A stretch of 64,000 bases of DNA from Alphaproteobacteria bacterium (GTDB lineage: Bacteria; Pseudomonadota; Alphaproteobacteria; Rhodobacterales; Rhodobacteraceae): NCBI GenBank assembly GCA_030428355.1, contig JAUIBL010000007.1, forward strand, positions 1 to 64,000, read 5' to 3'. Made by a program: the position numbers and the translations under genes. The notes beneath the pieces were generated by a model. It worked only from the letters and a program-made list of their open reading frames with translations, did no database searches and was not told where the DNA came from. Below are positions 47,995 through 61,500 of this stretch, piece after piece (position 1 is the stretch's first letter; every line of letters starts with the position of its first letter).

Positions 47995-49413
47995 ATGACC
48001 CTGCACATCCCTTTCGACAATAGCTACGCCGCCCTGCCCGACACCTTCTATGCACGGGTCAAACCCGAGCCGGTCAAAGCGCCGTCGCTGATTGCGATCA
48101 ACGAACATCTGGCCCGCGATCTTGGCATCGACGGTCTGGACGATCCGAACCTTGCCGCGCTTTTTGCGGGCAACACGATCCCCGAAGGCGCATCCCCCTT
48201 GGCTCAGCTTTATGCGGGACACCAGTTCGGCCAGTACAACCCGCAGCTTGGCGACGGGCGGGCGATCCTTCTGGGCGAAACCATCGGCGCCGACGGCATC
48301 CGCCGCGACATCCAGCTCAAAGGCTCGGGCCGGACACCGTTTTCCCATATGGGTGACGGGCGCGCATGGCTAGGCCCGGTGCTGCGGGAATACGTGGTCA
48401 GCGAAGCGATGCACGCGCTGGGTGTACCGACAACCCGCGCCTTGGCCGCTGTCCGCACAGGCGAGGTCGTGGTGCGCGAACGCCCTCTGCCCGGGGCCGT
48501 GCTGACCCGCGTGGCGCAAAGCCACCTGCGTGTCGGCACGTTTCAGGTCTTTGCCGCACGGGGCGACATCAAGGCCCTGCAGACACTCTTCGAGTATGCC
48601 GTCGCCCGGCACTATCCCGACGCCACGGACCCCGCCGCGTTTCTGGATGCGGTGATGCGCCGACAGGCCGCGCTGGTGGCCCACTGGATGAGCCTTGGCT
48701 TCATTCACGGCGTCATGAACACCGACAATTGCAGCATCTCCGGCGAAACCATCGACTACGGCCCGTGCGCCTTCATGGACAGCTACCATCCCGAAACGGT
48801 CTATTCCTCCATCGACCGCTATGGGCGCTACAGCTATTCGGCACAGGCCGACATCATTGTGTGGAACATGGCGCAACTCGCCACGGCCCTGCTGCAGCTC
48901 ATGCCCGACCCCGAAGCCTCGGTCGAGGCGTTCACCGCGCAGATCCACCGCATGCCCGACATGATCCGCGCCGAATGGCTGCGCCGGTTCGCGGCCAAGA
49001 TCGGCATCGAGACCCCCACTCCCGAGGATGCCCCCCTGATCGCCGAGCTTCTGACCCTGATGCAGACGGCAGAGGCCGACTTTACCAACACCTTCCGGGG
49101 GCTGGTGGACGGCACGGCCCGCGCGGCCTTCGCCGATCCCTCGGGCTTCGACACATGGGCCGCCAAATGGCAGACGCGCATCGCTTGCGAAGATGACCCA
49201 GAGGGCCGGATGAGCGCCGCCAATCCGGTCCTGATCCCGCGCAATCACCAGATCGAAGCGATGATCGCCGCGTCCGTTGCAGGTGATGACAGCCTGTTCG
49301 CACGCCTGATGTCGGCATACGCCGCACCTTACGCCACCAATCCCGATTTCGACGATCTGCGCAGTCCGCCCGCCCCTGAAGAGGTGGTTCAGGCCACGTT
49401 CTGCGGCACCTGA
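47995..49413 (+). CDS. selO: SelO/YdiU-family protein adenylyltransferase
   Basis: The 472-residue pseudokinase-fold enzyme AMPylates proteins in redox homeostasis. [20 protein letters not shown], the ATP-site [60 protein letters not shown] and [15 protein letters not shown] match SelO. The C-terminus ends ATFCGT, short of the selenocysteine or CxxC tail of some relatives. It overlaps the convergent EamA gene by 25 bases. Confidence 0.92.
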   Translation: MTLHIPFDNSYAALPDTFYARVKPEPVKAPSLIAINEHLARDLGIDGLDDPNLAALFAGNTIPEGASPLAQLYAGHQFGQYNPQLGDGRAILLGETIGADGIRRDIQLKGSGRTPFSHMGDGRAWLGPVLREYVVSEAMHALGVPTTRALAAVRTGEVVVRERPLPGAVLTRVAQSHLRVGTFQVFAARGDIKALQTLFEYAVARHYPDATDPAAFLDAVMRRQAALVAHWMSLGFIHGVMNTDNCSISGETIDYGPCAFMDSYHPETVYSSIDRYGRYSYSAQADIIVWNMAQLATALLQLMPDPEASVEAFTAQIHRMPDMIRAEWLRRFAAKIGIETPTPEDAPLIAELLTLMQTAEADFTNTFRGLVDGTARAAFADPSGFDTWAAKWQTRIACEDDPEGRMSAANPVLIPRNHQIEAMIAASVAGDDSLFARLMSAYAAPYATNPDFDDLRSPPAPEEVVQATFCGT

Positions 49414-50303
49414 GGCGGGCGCTTCCGGCGACGGTTGATCAGCACGATCCCCACCGCGACAAGGCACATCGCGCCGATGAACCCCGGCCCAACCGGTTCA
49501 TCCAGCAAAAGCCAGCCCATACCCACCGCCAGAACCGGCGAGAGAAAGCTGAACGCGGCGACATCCGAGGCCGGATAGATCGCCATCAGGCGCAGCCAGA
49601 ACAGAAAGCCAAGGCTCGCCACGAACACCGCCTGAAATCCCAGTCCGGCAATATGCAGCGCCGTCGGGTCGCGCAGCAAATCACCGAACAAGGGGGCGAC
49701 AGCCAAAAGCCCAACAGTCGAAACCGACAATTGCCAGAACAACTGTGCCTCGGGCGACAGTTCCGACACCCGTGTCAGGCGCACCGTCAGCGCGATACCG
49801 CCCCACGCAAGGGCCGCGAGGATCGCCAGAGCATCCCCCAGAAGGCTGCCCGCCTGGCGCGATTGCGGATCAAAGAGCGCCCAGATCACCCCCGCCATCG
49901 CCAGCCCCAGACCAAGGGTCCGCCGCCACGACAGGGTTTCCCCCGGCAGGGTGAAATGCGCGACGATCGCCAGCCAGACCGGCATCGAATAGAACAGGAT
50001 CGACACGCGCGACACCGTGGTCAGGTCCAGCGCGATGAAGAGAAAGATGAACTCGATCGTGAACAGCCCGCCCAGCAGCAGCCCCGGCCAGAGAGTACGA
50101 CCGATCCCCTTGAGACTGCGCCGCCGCAGCAAGAGCCACAGCCCCAACACCAGAAGTGCCAGCGCAGACCGCAATCCGGCGGCAAAGACCGGACCGAAGC
50201 CTGCATTGGTGACCTTGATCACCACCTGATTGAAGGCGAGCATCGTGGCGAACACCACCAGCCCGGTCGCGCCGGCCAGATCGATTGCGTCTTTACGGTC
50301 CAT
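49389..50303 (-). CDS. EamA-family (DMT) transporter
   Basis: The 304-residue protein has about ten hydrophobic helices and the two EamA repeats ([20 protein letters not shown] and [20 protein letters not shown]). It is an inner-membrane metabolite or drug exporter of unknown substrate. ATG 50303 is preferred to a GTG at 50318. It is one of three EamA genes within 4.2 kb. Confidence 0.85.
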   Translation of the reverse strand: MDRKDAIDLAGATGLVVFATMLAFNQVVIKVTNAGFGPVFAAGLRSALALLVLGLWLLLRRRSLKGIGRTLWPGLLLGGLFTIEFIFLFIALDLTTVSRVSILFYSMPVWLAIVAHFTLPGETLSWRRTLGLGLAMAGVIWALFDPQSRQAGSLLGDALAILAALAWGGIALTVRLTRVSELSPEAQLFWQLSVSTVGLLAVAPLFGDLLRDPTALHIAGLGFQAVFVASLGFLFWLRLMAIYPASDVAAFSFLSPVLAVGMGWLLLDEPVGPGFIGAMCLVAVGIVLINRRRKRPPQVPQNVA

Positions 50304-50460
50304 CCGCGTCAGGGACACCCGTCAGCGCGCAGGGTCAAGCGAAAAACACGCAGGCTTGTCGCGGTCAAATCCGCACGGCGCAAAGGTTTTTCCACATCCC
50401 GCCCGCGAATCGGGCATCTTGGGAACAGCACAGACAACGGGATTGCCGGGAGTTGAAAGA

Positions 50461-51243
50461 ATGAGCCTCATGGGAACACTGGCCAAAGTGGCCATCGGAT
50501 ATGCCGCAGCGCGGGGCGTCGACCATCTGTCGGGCGGCAAGGGCCTTGGCGGACTGATGGGCGGCGCACAGGTTCCCGGGGACAACCCGATGGCGCAAAT
50601 CCAGGCCCAACTTGGCCAGATGATGGGCGGTGCCGGTGGCTCCAACCCTCTGGCGGGGATCATGGAGAAGATGCAATCCGGAGGTCTTGATCTGTCGTCC
50701 ATGATGGGCAGCGGGGCCGGACAGACATCGGGCGACAAAGGCGGGTTGCTGTCGCAACTCGGCGGCAGCGGCGGCGCGGGTCTCGCCGGGCTTCTGGCAG
50801 CGGCCGGGGGCATGGCCGCGATGGGTGGCAAGAACATGGGCGGCATGCTTGACCAGTTCGCCAAATCCGGTGCCGCAGCCCCGCAGGCCGAGGAAACCGC
50901 CGCGCTGATGCTGCGCGCGATGATTCAGGCGGCGAAATGTGACGGTGGTATCGACGAGGCGGAGCGCGCCAAGATCCTCGACACCGTGGGCGACGATGCG
51001 GATGCCGAAGACATCGCCTTCGTGCAGGAACAACTTGCCGCCCCGGTCGATGTGGATGCGCTTGCCGCCGATACCCCGGCCCCGTTGCGCGCACAGGTCT
51101 ATTCCGCGTCCCTGATGGCGATCCGCCTCGATACCCAACCCGAGGCGGAATACCTCGACGCGCTGGCCCGCGCGATGGATCTGGATCAGCCGACGGTCAA
51201 CGCGCTGCACATGCAGATGGGTGTTCAGCCGCTTTATAGCTGA
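50461..51243 (+). CDS. DUF533 / TerB-like protein
   Basis: The 260-residue protein has a glycine- and methionine-rich N-terminal half (GGLMGGAQVPGDNPM, GGLLAAAGGMAAMGGKNMGG). A C-terminal TerB-like helical domain (about residues 140-255, AALMLRAMIQAAKCDGGIDE) follows with the acidic DGGIDEAE calcium-site-like motif. Tellurite-linked TerB is a relative, but function here is unknown. It is probably membrane-associated or aggregation-prone. Confidence 0.8.
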   Translation: MSLMGTLAKVAIGYAAARGVDHLSGGKGLGGLMGGAQVPGDNPMAQIQAQLGQMMGGAGGSNPLAGIMEKMQSGGLDLSSMMGSGAGQTSGDKGGLLSQLGGSGGAGLAGLLAAAGGMAAMGGKNMGGMLDQFAKSGAAAPQAEETAALMLRAMIQAAKCDGGIDEAERAKILDTVGDDADAEDIAFVQEQLAAPVDVDALAADTPAPLRAQVYSASLMAIRLDTQPEAEYLDALARAMDLDQPTVNALHMQMGVQPLYS

Positions 51244-51258
51244 TCCAGACCCTCTTTT

Positions 51259-52104
51259 ATGAAAGGCATCCTGCTGGCCTGTCTCGGCGTCCTGATTCTG
51301 ACGCCGGACGCCCTTCTGATCCGTCTGTCAGGCCTTGATGCTGCGCCGCTTGTCGCCTGGCGCGGATTGGCCATGGGCACCCTCTTTCTGATCGCAGCGA
51401 TGCTTGCCGGGCAGCTTCGGCTGTTTCCCCGGCTGGTCTCCGGCGTCGGTGTGGCACTGGTTCTAGCGCAATGGGCCAATGCCTCGCTCTTTGCGCCCGG
51501 CATTTCGCTGGCCCCCGTGGCGCTGGTGCTGATCGCCGTTGCAACCGTGCCGATCTGGGCCGCGATCCTGTCGCGGGTGCTCTACGGGCAACCAACCCGC
51601 CCCGCGACATGGATCACCATCGCGGTGGTCAGCGTCGGAATTGTCGTGGCGATGACCGGCAAGGGCGATCTGGCCATCACGACCAACGCATTGATCGGCG
51701 TGGCCTGCGGGCTGGGGGTCGCCGTGAGCCTGGCGCTCAGCTTCACGCTGCTGCGCCACAACCCCGAACTGCCACTGCTGACCGCTGTCGGCACCGGGTC
51801 GATGCTGGCTGGCCTGACCGCATTCGCCTTCACCTCACCTCAGGAGATGGCGTCCGGCACCACTTGGGCCATCGCCGTCGCGGCCTTTTTCGTGTTGCCC
51901 GCATCCTTTTACCTGATGTCCGAAGCGTCACGTCACACCGCCTCGGTCAATGTCAGCCTTGTGCTGCTGCTTGAAACCGTGCTTGGCCCACTATGGGTCT
52001 GGATGGTGATCGACGAAACGCCCAGCGTGCGATTGCTTGGTGGTGCGGCCATTGTCGTCGTGGCGCTTGGCACCTATCTCTGGCACCTCCGCCGCATGGC
52101 GTGA
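51259..52104 (+). CDS. EamA-family (DMT) transporter
   Basis: A 281-residue ten-helix transporter, beginning MKGILLACLGVLILTPDALL, with an internal repeat starting near residue 140. The substrate is unknown. It is 15 bp after the DUF533 gene and upstream of the Fur-like regulator, to which it may belong transcriptionally. Confidence 0.85.
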   Translation: MKGILLACLGVLILTPDALLIRLSGLDAAPLVAWRGLAMGTLFLIAAMLAGQLRLFPRLVSGVGVALVLAQWANASLFAPGISLAPVALVLIAVATVPIWAAILSRVLYGQPTRPATWITIAVVSVGIVVAMTGKGDLAITTNALIGVACGLGVAVSLALSFTLLRHNPELPLLTAVGTGSMLAGLTAFAFTSPQEMASGTTWAIAVAAFFVLPASFYLMSEASRHTASVNVSLVLLLETVLGPLWVWMVIDETPSVRLLGGAAIVVVALGTYLWHLRRMA

Positions 52105-52180
52105 AAAAGTCGCGGGCGCGTTCTAGCATTGACCCGCGCAGTTCGGTAAACCGATGCGCATCAAGACACGAGGCCCGGCG

Positions 52181-52591
52181 ATGACAGAAACCATCCTATC
52201 CCGCTGCGAAGCGCAGGGCCTGCGCCTGACCGAACAACGGCGCACGATTGCACAGGTTCTGGAAGACGCAACCGATCATCCGGATGTCGAAGAGCTGTAT
52301 GCCCGCGCCTCGGGGCGCGATCCGAACATCTCGATTGCAACGGTTTACCGAACGGTAAAATTGTTCGAAGAGGCGGGGATTTTGGAAAAGGTCGATTTCG
52401 GCGATGGCCGCGCCCGCTATGAAGACGCAGAGCGCGAACATCACGACCACCTGATCGACCTGCACACCGGCAAGGTGATCGAATTCGTCGACCCCGAGAT
52501 CGAGGCGCTTCAGGAAAAGATCGCGGCCAAGCTGGGCTACACGCTCAAGGGACACAAGCTCGAACTCTACGGTGTGCCGATCAAGAAGTGA
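52181..52591 (+). CDS. Fur-family regulator, probably Mur
   Basis: The 136-residue protein has the Fur winged helix (LRLTEQRRTIAQVLEDATDH, NISIATVYRTVKLFEEAGIL) and metal residues in EHHDHLIDLHTGKVIEFVDP. It lacks the C-terminal CxxC pairs. In Rhodobacteraceae this type acts as the manganese-responsive Mur more often than as an iron sensor; that choice is inference. ATG 52181 follows CGAGGCCCGGCG. Confidence 0.88.
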   Translation: MTETILSRCEAQGLRLTEQRRTIAQVLEDATDHPDVEELYARASGRDPNISIATVYRTVKLFEEAGILEKVDFGDGRARYEDAEREHHDHLIDLHTGKVIEFVDPEIEALQEKIAAKLGYTLKGHKLELYGVPIKK

Positions 52592-52645
52592 CCGCCGCGC
52601 GTGGGGCCTCTGGCCTCTTGCGAAAAAGAGGCGTAGCTGACCCGC

Positions 52646-54894
<2,249 letters not shown>

Positions 54895-54925
54895 TCGGAC
54901 TGACGGACCATGCAAAAAATGACAA

Positions 54926-54953
54926 GGCCGGGTGCTGTGCGCCCGGCCTGTTT
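54926..54953 (+). terminator. Rho-independent terminator of eno
   Basis: GGCCGGG (54926-54932) pairs with CCCGGCC (54942-54948), with further pairs in TGC/GCG inside, followed by TGTTTTG. It lies before the convergent ccmE stop. Confidence 0.75.
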
Positions 54954-54985
54954 TGTGTGAGGTGCGGAAAGACGCGCATACGCGC

Positions 54986-55441
54986 TCAACTACCAGCGTT
55001 CGGGTCCTTGTAGATGCCCTGTTCCTTCAGCGCATCGACCACCTCGGCGGGCATGTACTCTTCGTCGTGTTTCGCAAGAATTTCAGAGGCTTCGAACACA
55101 CCATTGATGTAACGGCCGGTGCCGACCATGCCCTCGTTCTCGGAAAAGAGATCGGGCAAAACGCCCGTGTACACGACGGGAACCGTGGCCCCGCCATCCG
55201 TGACGCGGAACGAAACCGACGATCCCTGCCCCCGGATGATCGACCCTTCCTCGACCAGCCCACCAATGCGGAACACCTCGTTCGGTGCTGGCGGTTCGGC
55301 CACGACCTGGCTGGGAGATCGGAAGAAGTTAATGCCGTCCCGCATGCCGTAGCCGATCAGCGCCGTCGACAGGATCAGGGCGACCGTCGCCAGGGCGATC
55401 ACTTGGATGCGGCGTTGTTTCTTCAACGATTTCAGGGCCAT
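54986..55441 (-). CDS. ccmE: Cytochrome c maturation heme chaperone CcmE
   Basis: The 151-residue protein has an N-terminal membrane anchor (IQVIALATVALILSTALIGY) and a periplasmic beta barrel. The heme-binding histidine is H125 in LAKHDEEYMPAEV, with Y129 beside it. It carries heme to the CcmFH ligase, whose genes are 15 kb away here. ATG 55441 follows GGAGGACGTG on the minus strand. It is the first gene of no operon that I can see; argC lies upstream. Confidence 0.95.
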   Translation of the reverse strand: MALKSLKKQRRIQVIALATVALILSTALIGYGMRDGINFFRSPSQVVAEPPAPNEVFRIGGLVEEGSIIRGQGSSVSFRVTDGGATVPVVYTGVLPDLFSENEGMVGTGRYINGVFEASEILAKHDEEYMPAEVVDALKEQGIYKDPNAGS

Positions 55442-55597
55442 CACGTCCTCCAGGCGAAGCTTGTGCCAATATAGACACGAAATGGGGTTTCGGAAACTGT
55501 GCCAGATCAATTTGACGCAGCCGATGATGTGTTTTTCCGACCCAACTTGTCCGAGGTCGCGCCGCGCTTGTCTTAACACTTTTTCAACCGGTCTGGA

Positions 55598-55623
55598 TCA
55601 GATTCTTCGTACGAAGAATCTGA
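55598..55623. repeat. Perfect 26-bp palindrome with CGTACG core
   Basis: The arm TCAGATTCTTCGT and its exact complement meet at T|A (55610|55611). It lies 33 bp after the argC stop on the minus strand. It is the same type as the two after nnr. Confidence 0.85.
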
Positions 55624-55655
55624 GGCCCGCCCATAAAATTCTGGAGTGCGTAGGC

Positions 55656-56684
55656 TTAGGGAAAACAGGGCGCCAGCATCAGACCCGACGTCTCTTCCAG
55701 ACCCAGCATCAGATTTGCGTTCTGCAACGCCTGCCCGGACGACCCCTTGGTCAGGTTATCCAGCGCCGCCACGATGATCGCCCGCCCCTCGATCCGGTCT
55801 CCCGTGACACCGATATGGCAGAAATTCGATCCGCGCACGTGATGCGTCGACGGCGTCTCGCCAAAGGGCAGCACTTCGATGAACGGCTCATCGGCATAGG
55901 CCTTGGTCAGCGCACCATGCACCGCCTGCGGGTCTCCACTGACATAGCAGGTCGCGAGAATCCCCCGGTTCGCCGGGATCAGATGCGGCGTGAACTGAAC
56001 GCGCACCTCTTCGCCTGCCAAAGCACTGAATTCCTGATCGAATTCCCCCAAATGCCGGTGCGTGCCGCCCACGGAATAGGCGTTGTACCCCTCAGAAAGC
56101 TCTGCATGGAGCAGGTTTTCCTTGAGCGACCGCCCCGCACCGGAGACCGCACATTTGAGATCGAGGATGATGTCCTTGAACCCGATCACCTTGTCCGCGA
56201 TCAAGGGCCGCAGGATATACTGCCCGGTCGCCGCGTTGCAGCCCGTGCCGGCCACCAGCCGCGCCTCGCGGATCGCATCGCGATAGAACTCGGTCAGGCC
56301 GTAAACAGCCTCTTTCTGCATCTCGACCGCCGCATGCGGGTTTCCGTACCACTTCTCGTACTCCGCCGGATCCCGCAGCCGGAAATCCGCGGACAGATCC
56401 ACGATTTTCAGATCATTCGGTAGCTTCGAGATCACCTCCTGGCTGGTCTTGTGCGGCAAGGCACAGAAGCACAGGTCGATGTTGGAAAAGTCGATCTCTT
56501 CCCATGTCACAAGTTGCGGCAGATCGAGATGGCGCAGGAACGGAAACACCTGCGCAATCGTCTGACCCGCCTTGGAATTCGCCGCCAGCGCGGCGATCTC
56601 CATGTCCGGATGGGTTGCGATGAGGCGCAGAAGTTCGGCTCCGGTATAGCCGCTGGCACCGATGATGGCGATTTTACAGGTCAT
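55656..56684 (-). CDS. argC: N-acetyl-gamma-glutamyl-phosphate reductase
   Basis: This 342-residue NADPH enzyme acts in arginine synthesis. [20 protein letters not shown] is the dinucleotide site; the catalytic cysteine is in [40 protein letters not shown] follows. ATG 56684 starts the Rossmann fold; the longer frame to 56783 is not supported. Confidence 0.96.
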   Translation of the reverse strand: MTCKIAIIGASGYTGAELLRLIATHPDMEIAALAANSKAGQTIAQVFPFLRHLDLPQLVTWEEIDFSNIDLCFCALPHKTSQEVISKLPNDLKIVDLSADFRLRDPAEYEKWYGNPHAAVEMQKEAVYGLTEFYRDAIREARLVAGTGCNAATGQYILRPLIADKVIGFKDIILDLKCAVSGAGRSLKENLLHAELSEGYNAYSVGGTHRHLGEFDQEFSALAGEEVRVQFTPHLIPANRGILATCYVSGDPQAVHGALTKAYADEPFIEVLPFGETPSTHHVRGSNFCHIGVTGDRIEGRAIIVAALDNLTKGSSGQALQNANLMLGLEETSGLMLAPCFP

Positions 56685-56736
56685 ATGGTCACTCCCAGTG
56701 ACGAATTTTCTTGAAACAGGATCGGAAGGAACAGGC

Positions 56737-57549
56737 TCAGGCCGCTTCAAACGTGATCCGTCGTCGCAGGAACTGCGTGGCATGATCCGAAACGCGCTTC
56801 GGGTCGCCCGTGGTCAGGAACATCGAGTCCTCCCCCGGCCCTTTCATGTTCGGATGGCGCTCAAGGTAATCGGCCAGCGATTCGGCCACCAGATTGGCCT
56901 GGCTGTAGACAGCGACCTCCGGTCCCAGCGCGTCCTGAAAGATCTCCTGCATCAGCGGGTAATGGGTGCAGCCGAGGATGGCCGCCTGCGGGTTGGGCAT
57001 CTTGCGCTTGAGCGCATCCACATGCGACCGCACCAGAGCTTCGGCGAGGATCATGTCGCCCTCTTCGATCGCATCCACCAGACCGCCGCAGGCCTGCGCT
57101 TCGACATCCACACCAATGGCGCGGAAGGCCAATTCGCGCTGAAACGCGCGGCTGCGCACGGTGGCGGGTGTTGCAAACAGCGCCACATGCTGCACCGCCA
57201 CTTCGCGCGGCGGGGAGTTGTCGCCCCACTGCCGTTCGGTCAGCGCCTCGATCAAAGGCACGAACACGCCCAGCACCCGCTTGTCGCGGGGAATCCAGCT
57301 TTCCTGCATCCGCCGGAGCGCCGCCGCAGACGCCGTGTTGCAGGCCAGAATCACCAGATCACAGCCCGCCTCCCACAGCCGTTCGGTTGCCGAACAGGTC
57401 AGGGTGTAGACGTCATCAGCATCGCGCACGCCGTAGGGCGCGTGCTTGTTGTCGCCCAGATAGACGAAGGGGACATCGGGCAAACGCCTGGACACCGCGT
57501 CCAGCACCGTCAGCCCACCCAGACCGCTGTCAAATACGCCTACCGCCAT
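56737..57549 (-). CDS. murI: Glutamate racemase
   Basis: This 270-residue enzyme makes D-glutamate for peptidoglycan. [20 protein letters not shown], the two catalytic cysteines in [14 protein letters not shown] and [11 protein letters not shown], and [14 protein letters not shown] are canonical. ATG 57549 follows GCGAGGGCAGT on the minus strand. It stands between argC and the acyltransferase gene. Confidence 0.95.
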   Translation of the reverse strand: MAVGVFDSGLGGLTVLDAVSRRLPDVPFVYLGDNKHAPYGVRDADDVYTLTCSATERLWEAGCDLVILACNTASAAALRRMQESWIPRDKRVLGVFVPLIEALTERQWGDNSPPREVAVQHVALFATPATVRSRAFQRELAFRAIGVDVEAQACGGLVDAIEEGDMILAEALVRSHVDALKRKMPNPQAAILGCTHYPLMQEIFQDALGPEVAVYSQANLVAESLADYLERHPNMKGPGEDSMFLTTGDPKRVSDHATQFLRRRITFEAA

Positions 57550-57581
57550 ACTGCCCTCGCGCAATCGGCACGGGGCGGCGT

Positions 57582-58460
57582 TCAGTTGCGCGCCCGGTGC
57601 CGCTCTTCAAACTCGAAGCCGTAGTCATAGGACGCATACGGCGTTGGTGACAGCTCATACGTGGCTTTGCGCAGAAAATCCATCAGCTCTCGCGCGTCTT
57701 TTTTGCGGCTGTCGATTACCTGCGCGGGGATCGGCGCACCGATCACGATCCGCACGGGCGTATCGACCCGCTTGCGGAATTCCTGGATCAAAAGACCCAT
57801 GCGCAGCGTGTAATGCAGATGGCTGGCAAGCTGGAACAGACGGCTGGTGTGGCCGTCGAAATAGATAGGCACCACGGTGGCGTTGGATTTTGCGATCATG
57901 CGGGCGGTAAAGCCCCGCCAGCCGGGATCCATCGGTTTGGCAAAGGGGGTGACGGCTGTGGACACGGTCCCCCCGGGGAACACACCAACGCAGCCGCCAT
58001 CACGCAGGTAGTCCAGCGCCACTTTGCGCGTCTCGATGTTCTGCGCGACCGCCTCTTTGGTCTCATCGAAATTGACCGGCAGGATGATGCGGTCGAGGTC
58101 TTCGGCCTTGCGGAAGACCTTGTGCGCCAGAATGCGGAAATCGCCCCGCGTGACCGACAGGATATGGCCAAGGATCAGCCCATCCAGAATGCCGTAGGGA
58201 TGGTTGGCGATCACGATCAGCGGACCGGTGCGCGGGATATTGTCGAGCGAACCGTCAACCACATCGAGGCTGAGACCATAACGGTCGACCATGACCTCCC
58301 AGAAATCGCGGCCTTGCGCGACCTCGTCCTGATACCCGGCAGCCCGCTTGATCAGCGTCAGGCGGCCCGTGGCGTTTTCCATCAGGCGGATCATGGCCCG
58401 GCCCGGTTTGGACCGTGCGGAATAGGAGTAGGAAATGTCACGGGCGGCGGAAGACGTCAC
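57582..58460 (-). CDS. Lysophospholipid acyltransferase (PlsC family)
   Basis: The 292-residue protein has the acyltransferase motifs [10 protein letters not shown] (NHxxxxD), [10 protein letters not shown] and VVPIYFDGH. It probably acylates a lysolipid; N-terminal and C-terminal extensions resemble the hemolysin-associated or ornithine-lipid OlsA group, which is not decided. GTG 58460 is chosen over TTG 58463 with GGAG upstream. It is 32 bp from murI. Confidence 0.8.
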   Translation of the reverse strand: MTSSAARDISYSYSARSKPGRAMIRLMENATGRLTLIKRAAGYQDEVAQGRDFWEVMVDRYGLSLDVVDGSLDNIPRTGPLIVIANHPYGILDGLILGHILSVTRGDFRILAHKVFRKAEDLDRIILPVNFDETKEAVAQNIETRKVALDYLRDGGCVGVFPGGTVSTAVTPFAKPMDPGWRGFTARMIAKSNATVVPIYFDGHTSRLFQLASHLHYTLRMGLLIQEFRKRVDTPVRIVIGAPIPAQVIDSRKKDARELMDFLRKATYELSPTPYASYDYGFEFEERHRARN

Positions 58461-58553
58461 CAATCAGGCTCCGGAGATATTGGATCGCGCCCAGCTAGCG
58501 CGCTCTGATTTATCCGCAAAGATGTAACAGTTCCTTAACGTCCTTATGACGCA

Positions 58554-61500
58554 TCACTCCGCCGCCTGTTTCAAACCTGCCCCGCCCGACCGCAGCACCG
58601 CCAACAGCTCCTCGCGCCGTTTCTCGGCCTTGGCGGCATTGGCGTGTTTGACCGGACCGAAGCCTCTGATTTGCATAGGCAATTCGGCCAAAGCCACCAG
58701 CGCGTCCATGATCTCGGGCTTGGCCTTGGGCAGCCATTCGCGCATGTCGGCCTCGTATTGCTTGATCAACGCGCGCTCCATGCGGCGCTCGTCGGTGCGG
58801 CCGAACGGGTCGAACACCGTGCCCCGCAGCCATTTGAGTTTCGCCAAAAGGCCAAAACCACGCAGCATCCCTTCGCCGTACTGCTTTTTCAGCGGTCGAC
58901 CGTCCGGTCCAGTCTTGGACAGCATTGGCGGGGCAAGGTGGAAGGTCATCTTGAAGTCACCGCCAAACTGCTCTTCCGCCTTGGCACGGGTTTCCAGATG
59001 CAGGCGCGAGACCTCGTATTCGTCCTTGTAGGCCAAAAGCTTGTGATAGCCTTTCGCCACCGCCTCTTTCAGACGGGGGTCCGAGACACCGTCCACCAGC
59101 TTACGGTAGCGTTTCGCGTCGCGCGTGCTTTGATATTTTACCAAATGGTCAAATCTGTAAGCGATCTTCTCGTCCAGCGTCTTGGGCAGCGGGATCACCT
59201 TGGGCTCGGCCACCCGCGCCGCGTCCTCGGGATGCAGCACCGCCCAGCGGCCAATCTCGAAGGCGCGGATGTTCTTCTCGGACGCCGCACCGTTCAACTC
59301 GATGGCCTGCACGATGGCGTCATAGGTCAGCGGCACTAGTCCGCGCTGCCATGCGGCACCGAGGATTATCATGTTGGAAAAGATCGAATCCCCCAGCGTC
59401 GCCTTCGCCAGATCGGAGGCATCGAACAGATCGAGCCTGTCCCGCAACCGCGCCTGAAGCGACACCGTCAGGCGGTCGGTCGGCAGAGCGAACTCGGTGT
59501 TGCGGGTGAAATCGCCCGTGATGATCTCGTGGCTGTTGACCACCCCACCCGTACGGCCGGTACGCATCAGACCCAGCGTCTTGGCCCCGGCGCTGACCAC
59601 CAGATCGCCGCCAATGAGCGCATCCGCCTCGCCGGTCGCCACGCGAATGGCGCTGATGTCGGCGGGGGTGTTGGCCAGCCGCAGATGGATATGCACCGCA
59701 CCGCCCTTCTGGGCGAGGCCCGCCATCTCCATCATGCCGGCCCCCTTGCCGTCGATCTGCGCTGCCTGAGCGAGCACCGCGCCGATGGTGACGACGCCAG
59801 TCCCGCCCACACCCGTTACAACGACGTTCCAAGTGCCGTCAATTGTAGGCAGTTCCGGCACAGGCAGGTCCGGCAGGTCGAGCGATGTGGTCGCCGCCTT
59901 CTTCACCTGCGCGCCTTCCAGCGTCACGAAGGACGGGCAAAACCCTTTGAGGCAGGAGAAATCCTTGTTGCAGGAGGACTGATCAATCGCCCGCTTGCGG
60001 CCCAGTTCGGTTTCCTTGGGCACAATGGACACGCAGTTCGACTGCACCCCGCAATCGCCGCAGCCTTCGCAGACATCCGTGTTGATGAACACGCGCTTGT
60101 CCGGGTCCGGAAACTGGCCCCGCTTGCGGCGGCGGCGTTTCTCGGCAGCGCAGGTCTGAATATAGACGATGGCGCTGACACCTTCCGTCTTTGCAAACTT
60201 CGCTTGCACGGTTTGCAAATCGGCGCGTTCCGCGAAGTCTATCCCTTGCGGGAAGGACTTCAGGTCCACATCCTCTTTCTCGTCATAGACGACAGCCAGA
60301 TGTTTCACCCCCATCGCGGTCAGTTCCGCCGCGATCTGCTGCGGTGACAAGCCGCCATCGTTTTTCTGGCCGCCGGTCATGGCGACGGCATCGTTGTAGA
60401 GGATCTTGTAGGTGATCGTCGTCCCCGCCGCGATGGCGGCACGAATGGCCTGTACGCCGGAGTGGTTGTAGGTGCCGTCACCAAGGTTCTGGAAAACATG
60501 CGGCGTTTTCGAGAACAGCGACTCCCCAATCCAGTTCGCGCCCTCGGCCCCCATATGGGTAAAGCCCAAGGTTTCGCGGTCCATCCACTGCACCATATAG
60601 TGACAGCCGATCCCGGCATAGGCGCGGCTGCCCTCGGGCACCTTGGTGGAGCTGTTATGCGGACAGCCGGAACAGAAATACGGCAGACGCGCTGCGATCT
60701 CCTGTGCGTTGTCGACTTTTCGCGCCTCATCAATGGCTTGCATCCCAGCCTTGATGCGATCTGTGTCGCGGCCCTCTTCGATCAGGATCTGTCCCAGCTT
60801 TTCCGCGATCAGGATGGGGTCCAGCGCCCCACGGGTCGGGAAGAGTTCCGGCCCGTGCATCGACCCTGCCCCGCCGCCCTTGTGCCAGCCCCAGACACGC
60901 CGTCCGCGCCGGTCGTCAAAGATGGCCTCCTTGATCTGCACCTCGATCAGCTTGCGCTTTTCTTCGACCACCACGATCAGGTCGAGCCCCTCGGCCCAGT
61001 CGTGGAACCCACGCATGTCCAGCGGCCATGTCTGGCCGACCTTGTAGGTGGTGATGCCCAGACGCTCGGCCTCGGCCGCGTCGATGCCCAGCAGAGACAG
61101 CGCATGTACCAGATCAAGCCAGTTCTTGCCCGCGGCGACGAACCCGATCTTGGCCCCCGGCTTGCCCCAGATGCGTTTATCCATCTTGTTGGCATGGGAA
61201 AACGCCTCGGCGGCAAAGCGTTTGTGGTCGATCATCCGCGCTTCCTGCGCATGGGGCGTGTCGGCAAGGCGGATGTTCAGCCCGCCTTCGGGCATGTCGA
61301 ACTCGGGCAGCACAAAAGACATCCGGTCCGGACGACCATCGACCACAGAGGTCACTTCGACCGTGTCCTTCATCGTCTTGAGACCGACCCAAAGCCCGGA
61401 AAAGCGAGACAGAGCAAAGCCATAGAGGCCGTAATCCAGGATTTCCTGCACCCCGGCGGGAGACACAACCGGCATATAGGCGTCGATCATCGCCCATTCG